Source: Immundisolibacteraceae bacterium
Lineage (GTDB): Bacteria; Pseudomonadota; Gammaproteobacteria; Immundisolibacterales; Immundisolibacteraceae
DNA length: 12,997 bases
Reading direction: 5' to 3'
Assembly: GCA_016763355.1 (NCBI GenBank)
Contig: JAESTY010000054.1
Location: forward strand, 1 to 12,997
In this document: in pieces, positions 6,830 to 12,913 of the stretch
Layout of the letters: each line of letters begins with the position of its first letter
How positions within the stretch are numbered: the stretch's first letter is position 1
Made by a program: the position numbers and the translations under genes
The notes under the pieces: generated by a model
Told to the model about the DNA's origin: nothing
What the model saw: only the letters and a program-made list of their open reading frames with translations
Database searches by the model: none

Positions 6830-7828
6830 CTAGATATTGGTTGGAAGTTGGGTCTTACTGGATTCAATAGAAGTGCCATAAAGGCGGACATTGTCAATAA
6901 GCATGAAACCTGGTGTGGTGCGGTTCATTTGAAATAGGGTGAGGGCGAATATGTTTTTTAGATCCATGCGCCTTTGTTGAGGTGCCTGAGCGATTTTCTG
7001 GAGGGGAATAATGACAGTGTTCCAACCCGGATGTAGAGAGTGTTCAGTGTCAAAACGCATTGAATAATGGTCACCATCCATCACTGCCTGGCTGTCTCTG
7101 ATTTTTATGTGTATTTGTTGTGGTTGGTGGTCGCCGTTATACAGATCAAGGTGTAGTGATTGATAAGGTAGCCAGTTGCGAGGGAAGTGTTCGAGTGTAG
7201 AGCCGGTATAGCGATCAGTTGATAAGGCAATATGAAGTGCAAATTCCCCCTGACTGCTATTAAGCGCAGAGCGCGTACCCTGACTCCAGCGACTGGTTTG
7301 GTCACTGGTTTCAAAATCTGACAGTAATTCTGGTTGTCGAAGAATTCGATTGTAATCGGTGACGGATAGCCAGAGCGGATTGAGTTCGAACACTACCCAT
7401 AGAATCGCTACCAAACTAATGAGTCTGCGAATGAACCGGGAATATGGAAGCGTGTTTGGTCCGAGACTTAAAAAAATTGTGATGCCGAGCAGGTCTAAAC
7501 GAAAGTCACTGATGGATGCGGTACGCCCAGAATAGGACTGTAATAGTTCGATGCTTATGCCAAAAAAAAGTGCCAGGGTCAGGCAGAATAACAGCCTGCG
7601 TTGATGCCCTTGAATTTGAGCCGATAAAGTTAGCCAGAGTGCTAAAGAAATTAATATGAACAATGGCACGTGAGCCAGATTAAACAGGTGACTTAGAAAG
7701 CGGGCCAGCGGTGGTGGGTTTAGATCAAAATTAATGAGCAGTAGCGGCAGAATAGCCAATATAACAATCCCTACCCGTAGACCTATATGAGCGGGTGATG
7801 GGTTGGGCCGGTTAGGTAGGGTGTTCAT
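6830..7828 (-). CDS. VanZ-family membrane protein with extra C-terminal soluble domain
   Basis: 332 residues. The first ~155 are a VanZ-like membrane unit with about five hydrophobic segments (roughly 17-35, 48-69, 79-98, 111-124, 133-152). They carry the usual polar marks: H53, E94-x-x-Q97, G101-R102 and D108, with D112 where many homologues have Asn. VanZ of enterococci gives low teicoplanin resistance; the biochemical role of bacterial VanZ-like proteins is not settled. Residues about 168-320 form a soluble region, probably outside the membrane: DFE at the start, alternating strands, NWLPYQSLHLDLYNGD, HPGWNTVIIPL and a closing GFMLIDNVRLYG. This resembles galactose-binding or CIA30/CBM-like beta-sandwiches, so glycan or envelope polymer binding is an inference. 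The ATG at 7828 has no clear ribosome site. hrpA follows after 30 bases; the Sel1 gene diverges 38 bases away. Confidence 0.8.
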   Translation of the reverse strand: MNTLPNRPNPSPAHIGLRVGIVILAILPLLLINFDLNPPPLARFLSHLFNLAHVPLFILISLALWLTLSAQIQGHQRRLLFCLTLALFFGISIELLQSYSGRTASISDFRLDLLGITIFLSLGPNTLPYSRFIRRLISLVAILWVVFELNPLWLSVTDYNRILRQPELLSDFETSDQTSRWSQGTRSALNSSQGEFALHIALSTDRYTGSTLEHFPRNWLPYQSLHLDLYNGDHQPQQIHIKIRDSQAVMDGDHYSMRFDTEHSLHPGWNTVIIPLQKIAQAPQQRRMDLKNIFALTLFQMNRTTPGFMLIDNVRLYGTSIESSKTQLPTNI

Positions 7829-7866
7829 TTTTTTGCTGAGTTAAGTGATAAAACGAGTGTTGATTG

Positions 7867-8934
7867 ATGCTATTGAAAAGAAATATACAGAGCGATTACC
7901 TAAATTTTTTTTTAAAGCCAGGAGATCAGTTAAAGCCCGGTCTTTTGCTGGTAATTTGTTTGGTGTTGGTTAGTGGTAAGACTAGCGCAGATTATGCCTT
8001 AGCAGCTCAAGCCTACGCGATGGGCGATTTTACCACGGCACATGATGAATATCGTCAGCTGGCTGGAGAGGGTGATAGTCGCGCTCAGTATGACCTGGGG
8101 ATTATGCTGATCAATGGTGAGGGTGGTGCGGTTGACTACCCGGCGGCGGCCAGGTGGTTTAGCGCTGCCGCAGATCAGGGCCATGAAGCGGCCCAGTACA
8201 ACATCGGGGTGTTTGCGCTTCGCGGTATCGGTATTCCCCAGGATTTTTTTGTCGCATTTCGTTGGTTTAGTGCGGTTGCAGGCCCGCAGCAACCATCGGC
8301 CAGTTATAACCTGGCACTGCTTTATGAACAGGGCCGGGGGACTGCGTTATCGACTGAAAAAGCCAGACAGTGGTACCAGGTCGCCGCTGGTGTTGGCCAC
8401 CAGCAGGCCATGTATAGCCTCGGACAGGTGCTTTATGAGGGGGTCGGTGGTGAGGCCGATGTTGAGCAGGCATTGAGCTGGTTTCAACAGGCAGCTGATT
8501 TGGGTAGTGCAGAGGCTCAGTACAACCTGGCAGGGCTTTATTATCTAGGTGATGGGGTCGAGCAAAACTTTGATCAGGCAGCTCACTGGTATCAGCAGGC
8601 CGCTGAGCAGGGAGATGCGTTGGCCCAGTTCAATTTAGGCCGAATGTACCGCTTTGGTGAAGGGGTTGAAAAAGATATGCTGACGGCTGCTAACTGGTAC
8701 CAGAAAGCAGCGCGTCAGGGCGATTCTTATGCGCTGAATAATCTTGCTTATATGATGTTTAATGGTCTCGGTGTGGATGAAGACCCAGTGTTAGCGATGG
8801 CTCTGTTTACGCTGGCAAAGCAGGCTGGCAACTCGAATGCAGGTATGGCACTGGAGCTGTTGAAACCGCAACTTGGACTTGATGAAATTAACCGGGCTGA
8901 GCAAATTGCTCAGACCTGGCTTAACGGCAAATGA
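7867..8934 (+). CDS. Exported Sel1-repeat (TPR-like) protein
   Basis: A 355-residue protein built almost wholly of Sel1-like helical repeats of about 36 residues. At least seven units are visible, each of the form xxAxxWFxxAADQGxxxAQYNLGxxYxxGxGV, e.g. DYPAAARWFSAAADQGHEAAQYNIG, DVEQALSWFQQAADLGSAEAQYNLA and NFDQAAHWYQQAAEQGDALAQFNLG. The first unit (about 42-80) is more TPR-like and the last (about 300-335) is degenerate. A hydrophobic stretch at about 25-36 followed by KTSA-DY suggests a signal peptide with an unusually long N-region, cleaved near residue 41; there is no lipobox. Such proteins are scaffolds for protein contacts in the periplasm, often in envelope or regulatory complexes; the partner is not evident here. 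The ATG at 7867 is preferred over an in-frame TTG at 7864; GAG at 7855-7857 is a weak ribosome site. It diverges from the VanZ-family gene, so promoters must overlap coding sequence. Confidence 0.88.
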   Translation: MLLKRNIQSDYLNFFLKPGDQLKPGLLLVICLVLVSGKTSADYALAAQAYAMGDFTTAHDEYRQLAGEGDSRAQYDLGIMLINGEGGAVDYPAAARWFSAAADQGHEAAQYNIGVFALRGIGIPQDFFVAFRWFSAVAGPQQPSASYNLALLYEQGRGTALSTEKARQWYQVAAGVGHQQAMYSLGQVLYEGVGGEADVEQALSWFQQAADLGSAEAQYNLAGLYYLGDGVEQNFDQAAHWYQQAAEQGDALAQFNLGRMYRFGEGVEKDMLTAANWYQKAARQGDSYALNNLAYMMFNGLGVDEDPVLAMALFTLAKQAGNSNAGMALELLKPQLGLDEINRAEQIAQTWLNGK

Positions 8935-8953
8935 TACTGATGAGATTGAGCTC

Positions 8954-9928
8954 TTATTGGTAGGGTTTGAGCAGCAATTTCCCGGCTGTTTGACGGCCTT
9001 CCAGTAGTTGATGGGCTTTAGCGGCTTCCGACAGTGGGAGTTTTTGATCAATGCGGATGGAAATTTTGCCATCGATGAGCCAACCAAACAGGTCGGCGCA
9101 TCGCATCTCCAGTTCGGTTCGGTCGGCGATGTAGTCAAATAGAATCGGCCGGGTTAGAAACAGTGAGCCTTTTTGCATTAGCAGGGCAGGGTTAACTGGA
9201 TCAGGCGCGCCACTGGCGTTACCAAATAAAACCATGGTGCCGCGGCGGCGTAGGGCGTCGAGTCCGGCAATGAAGGTGGTCTTGCCAACCGAGTCGTAAA
9301 TTACGTCAACGCCAACCTGGTCGGTTAGGCGCAGGGTTTCGGCAGCGAAATCCTGGTCATTGTAGAAAATAATGTCGTCCGCACCGGCCGCTTTGGCGAT
9401 GTCGGCTTTCGCTTCTGTCGAAACTGTTCCAATCACCCGGGCACCTTTCATTTTGCAAAGTTGCACCAATAACTGGCCAGCGCCGCCAGCCGCTGCGTGA
9501 ATCAGCACCTGAGAATTGCTATCGACTGGATAAGTACTATGGGTGAGGGCGTGACCGGTCAGACCTTGCAACATACTGGCGGCGGCCAGCTCCAGGGACA
9601 GCTCATCGGGTACCAGTACCATGCGAATGACAGGTACACAGATATACTCGGCATAACTACCGGGGACATTGGGATAGGCAACCCGGTCGCCGGGTTTAAA
9701 CGCTGTAACATTACTGCCGACGGCTTCGACCACGCCGGCTGCCTCTAATCCTAGAATGGCTGGTAATTCCACCGGGTAGAGGCCAGAACGGTGGTAAGTA
9801 TCGATGTAGTTAATTCCGCAAGTATCTATTTTTATCAGCGCTTCATCGGCTTCAGGGCTAGGGCGCTCGACCGTCGTATAGTTCAACACCTCGGGGCCGC
9901 CAGTTTTCATTATCTGAATGGCATGCAT
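8954..9928 (-). CDS. qor: NADPH:quinone reductase, zinc-free MDR family (Qor type)
   Basis: 324 residues, close to E. coli Qor (327) and alike along the whole chain. It belongs to the medium-chain dehydrogenase/reductase superfamily. The N-terminal GroES-like catalytic half includes GGPEVLNY (10-17), NYIDTYHRSGLYP (40-52) and KPGDRVAYP (78-86). The Rossmann half has the nucleotide loop HAAAGGAGQLLVQ (144-156), then YDSVG (211-215), RRRGTMVLFGNASG (227-240) and QKGSLFLTRP (252-261), characteristic of quinone reductases. The structural four-Cys zinc cluster of alcohol dehydrogenases is absent. The expected reaction is NADPH-dependent one-electron reduction of quinones or reduction of reactive enones in the cytosol. 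The start at 9928 has AAGGAAA about 8 bases upstream. It is convergent with the Sel1 gene (19-base gap) and divergent from the HAD gene. Confidence 0.93.
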   Translation of the reverse strand: MHAIQIMKTGGPEVLNYTTVERPSPEADEALIKIDTCGINYIDTYHRSGLYPVELPAILGLEAAGVVEAVGSNVTAFKPGDRVAYPNVPGSYAEYICVPVIRMVLVPDELSLELAAASMLQGLTGHALTHSTYPVDSNSQVLIHAAAGGAGQLLVQLCKMKGARVIGTVSTEAKADIAKAAGADDIIFYNDQDFAAETLRLTDQVGVDVIYDSVGKTTFIAGLDALRRRGTMVLFGNASGAPDPVNPALLMQKGSLFLTRPILFDYIADRTELEMRCADLFGWLIDGKISIRIDQKLPLSEAAKAHQLLEGRQTAGKLLLKPYQ

Positions 9929-9951
9929 TTATTAAATTTCCTTTTTAGGCA

Positions 9952-10011
9952 CAATCTGGTCTGGGTTGTCTGTTCAGAAACTGCGTTTATGCCAAAACGG
10001 TAACCAGATTG
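9952..10011. repeat. Inverted repeat CAATCTGGT / ACCAGATTG in the qor-HAD gap
   Basis: A perfect 9-base inverted repeat: CAATCTGGT at 9952-9960 and ACCAGATTG at 10003-10011, separated by 42 bases. It lies in the region where the qor promoter and the divergent HAD promoter should sit. It could be two half-sites for a dimeric regulator, or arise by chance; as an RNA hairpin the loop would be long. No regulator gene is adjacent. Confidence 0.4.
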
Positions 10012-10038
10012 CTGTTTAATTGCTCGTCACTAAACAGC
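10011..10038. repeat. Hairpin / operator-like inverted repeat upstream of the HAD gene
   Basis: GCTGTTTA (10011-10018) and TAAACAGC (10031-10038) form a perfect 8-base inverted repeat around 12 bases, ending 41 bases before the HAD start. No T run follows, so it is not an intrinsic terminator. An operator or a 5' leader hairpin are both possible. Its first base is the last base of the neighbouring 9-base repeat. Confidence 0.4.
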
Positions 10039-10079
10039 GGACGGCCGATAACGATTACGAATGAGTAGATGATCAGAAG

Positions 10080-10829
10080 ATGATAGCTCGACTAGCAAAG
10101 AGGTTAAAGCAACGGGTGGCCGCTGCAGGGGGTATTAAAGCCATCACTTTTGATCTGGACGATACCCTGTGGCCGGTTTGGCCGGCGGTCGGACGGGCTG
10201 AACAGTTGATGATGGAGTGGTTGCAGCAACATGCGCCCAGAATTGTTGAGCAGTTTGGTGTAGATGGACTGAGAGACCTGCGTGATCAGATAGCGAAAAA
10301 AAAACCTGAGCTCAGCTACCATATTTCATTGATGCGTATCCTGGCAATGCGAGAGGCTGCAATAGCGTCTGGTTACAGTCCGGAGGTGGGAGAACAGGCC
10401 TTTGAGGTGATGTGGCGGGAGCGCAATCGTGTCGATCTATATGATGATGTATTGCCGGCTCTTGAGGACATTTTGTCATCTGGAATGACGGTAGGCGCGC
10501 TAAGTAATGGCAACGCAGATGTTGATCAGGTTGGACTAGGGAAATTTTTTGATTTTGCTTTAAACGCGGTTAGTGGTGGTGGACCGAAATCGGGTGAAGC
10601 CATGTTTCTGCGGGCGGCGTTGTTGGCCAAATGTGAGTGTCAGCAGATAATTCATGTTGGTGATGATCTGAGTAGCGACGTAGCGGGAGCGGCGGCGGCT
10701 GGCATGGTAACCATCTGGTTGAATCGGACCGGCGAAAAGTCAGCAAGCGATTTCGCCGATTTTGAGATCAGTAGTCTGTCGGAGTTATCGTCAATTCTTG
10801 GTCAGCTACGGCTATTCACTTCTGAGTAG
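10080..10829 (+). CDS. HAD-superfamily phosphatase, YigB-like
   Basis: 249 residues with all four HAD motifs: I ITFDLDDT (22-29, with D25 the nucleophile and D27 the acid/base), II ALSNGN (140-145), III the Lys in GGPKSGE (K170) and IV HVGDDLSSD (192-200, D195/D196 binding Mg2+). A helical cap lies between motifs I and II (about 35-115). It matches E. coli YigB by eye in FDLDDTL, NGNA, GLGxFFxF and LHVGDDLxxDV. YigB dephosphorylates 5-amino-6-(5-phosphoribitylamino)uracil in riboflavin synthesis and also acts on other sugar phosphates; that role here is by homology. The start at 10080 has only CAGAAG directly before it, too close to be a good ribosome site; a GTG at codon 13 would remove a basic N-terminal extension and still keep motif I. 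No terminator with a T run follows. Confidence 0.88.
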   Translation: MIARLAKRLKQRVAAAGGIKAITFDLDDTLWPVWPAVGRAEQLMMEWLQQHAPRIVEQFGVDGLRDLRDQIAKKKPELSYHISLMRILAMREAAIASGYSPEVGEQAFEVMWRERNRVDLYDDVLPALEDILSSGMTVGALSNGNADVDQVGLGKFFDFALNAVSGGGPKSGEAMFLRAALLAKCECQQIIHVGDDLSSDVAGAAAAGMVTIWLNRTGEKSASDFADFEISSLSELSSILGQLRLFTSE

Positions 10830-10873
10830 AGATGCTTTGTCACAGGTAAATGAGCTTATACTAATCTACCCAA

Positions 10874-10919
10874 CTTCAATCGGTGTCAACTCTGGCTCAG
10901 TCCAGAGGTTCATTTGAAG
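10874..10919. repeat. Nested inverted repeat downstream of the HAD gene
   Basis: The outer arms CTTCAA (10874-10879) and TTGAAG (10914-10919) enclose the inner arms CTCTGG (10890-10895) and CCAGAG (10902-10907), the latter around a 6-base loop. Both pairs are perfect, giving a two-tier stem with a large internal loop. It starts 45 bases after the HAD stop codon; there is no T tract. Confidence 0.45.
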
Positions 10920-10987
10920 GGTCGGTCTATTTATCCACAGAACTATTGGCTAAATAATTTTTTAACGATCGTTTGAATTTTCAGGTT

Positions 10988-11020
10988 GCCGAAAGTCAAA
11001 ACCATTCCAGTGATTTCGGC
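10988..11020. repeat. Hairpin GCCGAAA / TTTCGGC upstream of DUF1820
   Basis: GCCGAAA (10988-10994) pairs with TTTCGGC (11014-11020). Inside, TCA (10996-10998) can pair with TGA (11011-11013), leaving one bulged G and a 12-base loop. It lies 135 bases before the DUF1820 start, so it could be in a leader RNA or be a protein site. Confidence 0.4.
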
Positions 11021-11154
11021 TGTTCATCTGTATTTGAGCAGTGATGAAGTTTTTAACACTGATAGTAAATTTTGCGTCGATGATGCCGTTTTAAGTGGCA
11101 GGGCAATGGATAGTAGTTGAGTCCTTCAGACTAAATGGAATAGCGAATTAGTTA

Positions 11155-11493
11155 ATGAGCAAGGAAAAAATATTTAAAGTCTGCTTCATGAATCAGGGCA
11201 AGGTTTACGAACTGCACGCTAGAGAGGTAAGCCAGTCTGGTTTGTTTGGATTCATTGAAATTGGTGATTTTGTTTTTGATGAGGCGAGTGCGATCGTGAT
11301 TGACCCATCGGAAGAAAAATTACGCAGTGAGTTTGCCGGCGTGCGCACTACTTTCGTGCCGATGCATTCTGTGATTCGAATCGATGAAGTAGAGAAGCGC
11401 GGTAATAATAAAATTCGAGAGCTGGATGAAGGAGCGAAGGTAACTCCTTTTCCGTCGCCTATTTATACGCCTGGAACAAATAACAAAGAGTAG
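11155..11493 (+). CDS. DUF1820 family protein
   Basis: 112 residues, matching the DUF1820 family common in gammaproteobacteria. The recognisable core is KVCFMNQGKVYELHAREVSQS (8-28), LFGFIEIGDFVF (30-41), the strongly conserved VIDPSEEKLRSEF (48-60), FVPMHSVIRIDEVEKRG (67-83) and a TPFP turn (97-100). The C-terminal dozen residues look disordered. No signal peptide, membrane segment or catalytic motif is visible. No function is established for the family that I can name; the small strand-rich fold fits an adaptor or binding protein, which is speculation. The start at 11155 gives the expected family N-terminus, but no ribosome site of the GGAG type precedes it, so its translation may be weak or leader-dependent. 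It converges on hslR with an 87-base gap. Confidence 0.92.
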   Translation: MSKEKIFKVCFMNQGKVYELHAREVSQSGLFGFIEIGDFVFDEASAIVIDPSEEKLRSEFAGVRTTFVPMHSVIRIDEVEKRGNNKIRELDEGAKVTPFPSPIYTPGTNNKE

Positions 11494-11580
11494 CTCTTTA
11501 GTCCCTATGTAAGGCTTCCTTCATGCTGAAATGTGGACTGCGGAAGTTACCAAGGTGAAAACCAAACAGGGTAACGGTTC

Positions 11581-12018
11581 TTAGTTATCTGTGTTGTCGG
11601 TAAAACGAATGATTTGTCGGCGGTCGCGTTTAGTTGGTCGGCCCTGACCCGTATATTCGACAGCCGGCTGTGCCTTTAATCTGAGGCGGGTTTTTTCCCG
11701 TTGTTCGAGGCTGTTTTCGGTCTCAGTAAACAACGTAGCAGCCTGGGTCGCTGGTCCTCGACGATCGCCGAGCTCTAGCACGCGAATTTCTCGTCGGTAG
11801 GGTCCCTGGGTAATGGCGATCAGATCATTAACAGCGAGTTGGTAAGCAGGCTTAATCGCATCGTCATTGACACGAATTTTGCCACCTTTAATGGCTGCAG
11901 AAGCAAGCACGCGGGTCTTATACCAGCGCGCTGCCCATAACCATTTATCGAGACGAACTTTCTTTTTCTCGTCTTGTCCGGAGTTGTCCCCTGGTGGTGT
12001 TGCTCTGGAGCGAGACAA
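11581..12018 (-). CDS. hslR: Hsp15 (HslR), S4-domain ribosome-associated heat shock protein
   Basis: 145 residues, slightly longer than E. coli Hsp15 (133). An S4 RNA-binding domain occupies about 21-68, with the diagnostic VRLDKWLWAARWYKTR (21-36) and GGKIRVN (45-51). It continues with RREIRVLELGDRRGPATQAATLF (75-97) and a basic tail containing GRPTKRDRRQIIRF (126-139), all typical of HslR. Hsp15 binds free 50S subunits still carrying a nascent chain and moves the peptidyl-tRNA so the subunit can be recycled. The only start codon consistent with family length is TTG at 12018; GGA lies 9 bases before it, and an in-frame stop lies just upstream. It follows the H-NS-like gene by 71 bases on the same strand, so cotranscription is likely. 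A heat-shock promoter is not evident. Confidence 0.93.
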   Translation of the reverse strand: MSRSRATPPGDNSGQDEKKKVRLDKWLWAARWYKTRVLASAAIKGGKIRVNDDAIKPAYQLAVNDLIAITQGPYRREIRVLELGDRRGPATQAATLFTETENSLEQREKTRLRLKAQPAVEYTGQGRPTKRDRRQIIRFTDNTDN

Positions 12019-12089
12019 AGAGTTAATTCCGGTTCAAGCTAATTAGCAGCCGAATAGTTTCTGCGCTGGTTAGCTTTGCGTTTTGCCAT

Positions 12090-12422
12090 TTATTTAATTA
12101 GCAGGTCATCAGGTGATTTGCCACTAGCGATAGCGTCTTTGAACCATTTCGGTTTAGGGCCACGACCAGTCCATGTTTGTTCTGGGCTACCTGGGTTTTG
12201 AAATTTTGGTGGGGTTTTTGGACGGTTACCGGTTTTACGGCTACCAACGCTACGGACTTCAGGCACTACTTCAATTGCAACACCAATGGTGGAAGCGAGC
12301 TGACGCATCTGGCGCATTACGTCTGAACGCTTTTCTCGCTGAATTTTTTTAATCATATCTTCAGCGCCGGCAATCAACGCATAGAGCTCTTCAATAGATA
12401 AACTCGAAAGATCGGTACTCAT
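12090..12422 (-). CDS. H-NS-family nucleoid-associated protein
   Basis: 110 residues from the ATG at 12422, chosen because GGAG lies 10 bases upstream; a TTG start at 12452 would add ten unsupported residues. The N-terminal helical oligomerisation part (about 5-45) is short, with alternating Leu/Ile and charged residues. A basic linker (about 57-73, SRKTGNRPKTPPK) leads to the H-NS C-terminal DNA-binding domain, FQNPGSPEQTWTGRGPKPKWFKDAIASGKSPDDLLI (75-110, the whole class signature). The minor-groove loop reads TGRGPKPKW, where enteric H-NS has TGQGRTP. Known members coat AT-rich DNA and silence horizontally acquired genes. At 110 residues it is shorter than enteric H-NS (137), as in many non-enteric relatives. 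A likely promoter and a 10-base inverted repeat lie directly upstream, as expected for an autoregulated gene. hslR follows. Confidence 0.9.
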   Translation of the reverse strand: MSTDLSSLSIEELYALIAGAEDMIKKIQREKRSDVMRQMRQLASTIGVAIEVVPEVRSVGSRKTGNRPKTPPKFQNPGSPEQTWTGRGPKPKWFKDAIASGKSPDDLLIK

Positions 12423-12493
12423 AATATAGCTACTCCATTGCTGCAATCTCAAGGGACGCGAATATTAGCAAAGCCTTTTTAAAAAGAAAACCA

Positions 12494-12522
12494 ATTATCC
12501 AGATAAAGAGTTTCTATCTAAA
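12494..12522 (-). promoter_or_regulatory. Candidate promoter of the H-NS-like gene
   Basis: On the minus strand, TTTAGA (12517-12522, 4 of 6 to the -35) is spaced 17 bases from GATAAT (12494-12499, 5 of 6 to the -10). Transcription would start near 12487, giving a leader of about 65 bases. The element lies inside a perfect inverted repeat (12499-12544), which overlaps its -35 and spacer. Confidence 0.4.
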
Positions 12523-12544
12523 TGGTTTAGGCGGCTTTATCTGG
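12499..12544. repeat. Perfect 10-base inverted repeat over the hns-like promoter
   Basis: CCAGATAAAG (12499-12508) and CTTTATCTGG (12535-12544) are exact reverse complements separated by 26 bases. The left arm covers the region just upstream of the candidate -10 and the right arm lies beyond the -35. The geometry suits an operator for a looping or dimeric regulator, but a stem-loop in a transcript from either strand is also possible. Confidence 0.5.
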
Positions 12545-12673
12545 TTTTGATAAATGCGTTATCAGGGTCTGTTTATTTCTTTGTCGTGGATATCAATCGG
12601 CGATTAATGGCGATTCTTTAACCCGGTATTCTGGGTATTACTAAAAGCCCGCTGCTGGTAATTTTAATGTCAA

Positions 12674-12709
12674 AAAGGGGGTAGAGAAATTGGATTCTCT
12701 ACCCCCTTT
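12674..12709. terminator. Strong 15-bp perfect hairpin, probably a bidirectional terminator
   Basis: AAAGGGGGTAGAGAA (12674-12688) and TTCTCTACCCCCTTT (12695-12709) pair perfectly around a 6-base loop (ATTGGA). The minus-strand product ends in TTTTTG and the plus-strand product in TTTATTTG, so it can terminate either way. No complete gene adjoins it. On the minus strand it would end the transcript of the possible partial gene at 12914-12997. On the plus strand it would end an unseen short transcript from the 12545-12670 region. Confidence 0.65.
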
Positions 12710-12913
12710 ATTTGTTACCTGGTGCTTTGGTTTTCAACTGGCCTAATTAAAGCGCTGGCTGCTCAAAACATTGAAGATTCTTTAAGCCGGAAATGAGCTT
12801 TTGGCCAATAAATATCCCTGGATTTTGGCAGAGAGTAAATCAATAAAAGGCATTTATTTCAATGGTTTACCCCTACCATCCGGGCCCCGTTGCTTACGGC
12901 CAGAAAGTCAGCG

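Larger units (their letters stand above)
10830..11154. other. Non-coding gap with two hairpins and one DnaA-box-like site
   Basis: 325 bases with no credible gene. Contents: a nested inverted repeat at 10874-10919; TTATCCACA at 10931-10939, identical to the consensus DnaA box; an AT-rich run (about 10951-10963); and a second hairpin at 10988-11020. Neither hairpin is followed by a T run, so neither is a standard terminator for the HAD gene. The DUF1820 promoter must lie here, but I could not pick out a confident one. A small untranslated RNA is possible but unproven. Confidence 0.5.
12423..12913. other. Non-coding region upstream of the H-NS-like gene
   Basis: About 490 bases without a credible gene on either strand. 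It holds the H-NS-like ribosome site and promoter, the 10-base inverted repeat at 12499-12544, a tandem GGCGATT at 12599-12605 and 12609-12615 (10-base period), and a strong hairpin at 12674-12709. From 12710 to 12913 I see nothing identifiable. Confidence 0.55.

Noticed and set aside
10931..10939. Replication origin suggested by the consensus DnaA box TTATCCACA
   Set aside because: Only one box is seen, with no dnaA, dnaN, gidA or rpmH nearby; single exact boxes occur across genomes.
11043..11093. 16-codon frame MKFLTLIVNFASMMPF in the gap before DUF1820
   Set aside because: No good ribosome site and no context; short hydrophobic frames are common in AT-rich DNA.
11500..11575. Short inverted repeats between DUF1820 and hslR (GTTACC/GGTAAC; CTTCC/GGAAG)
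   Set aside because: Stems of only 5-6 bases with long loops and no T run on either strand, so I cannot call a terminator for either convergent gene.
12423..12452. Upstream TTG start for the H-NS-like gene
   Set aside because: The ATG at 12422 has GGAG at proper spacing and gives the normal family N-terminus; the ten added residues are not family-like.
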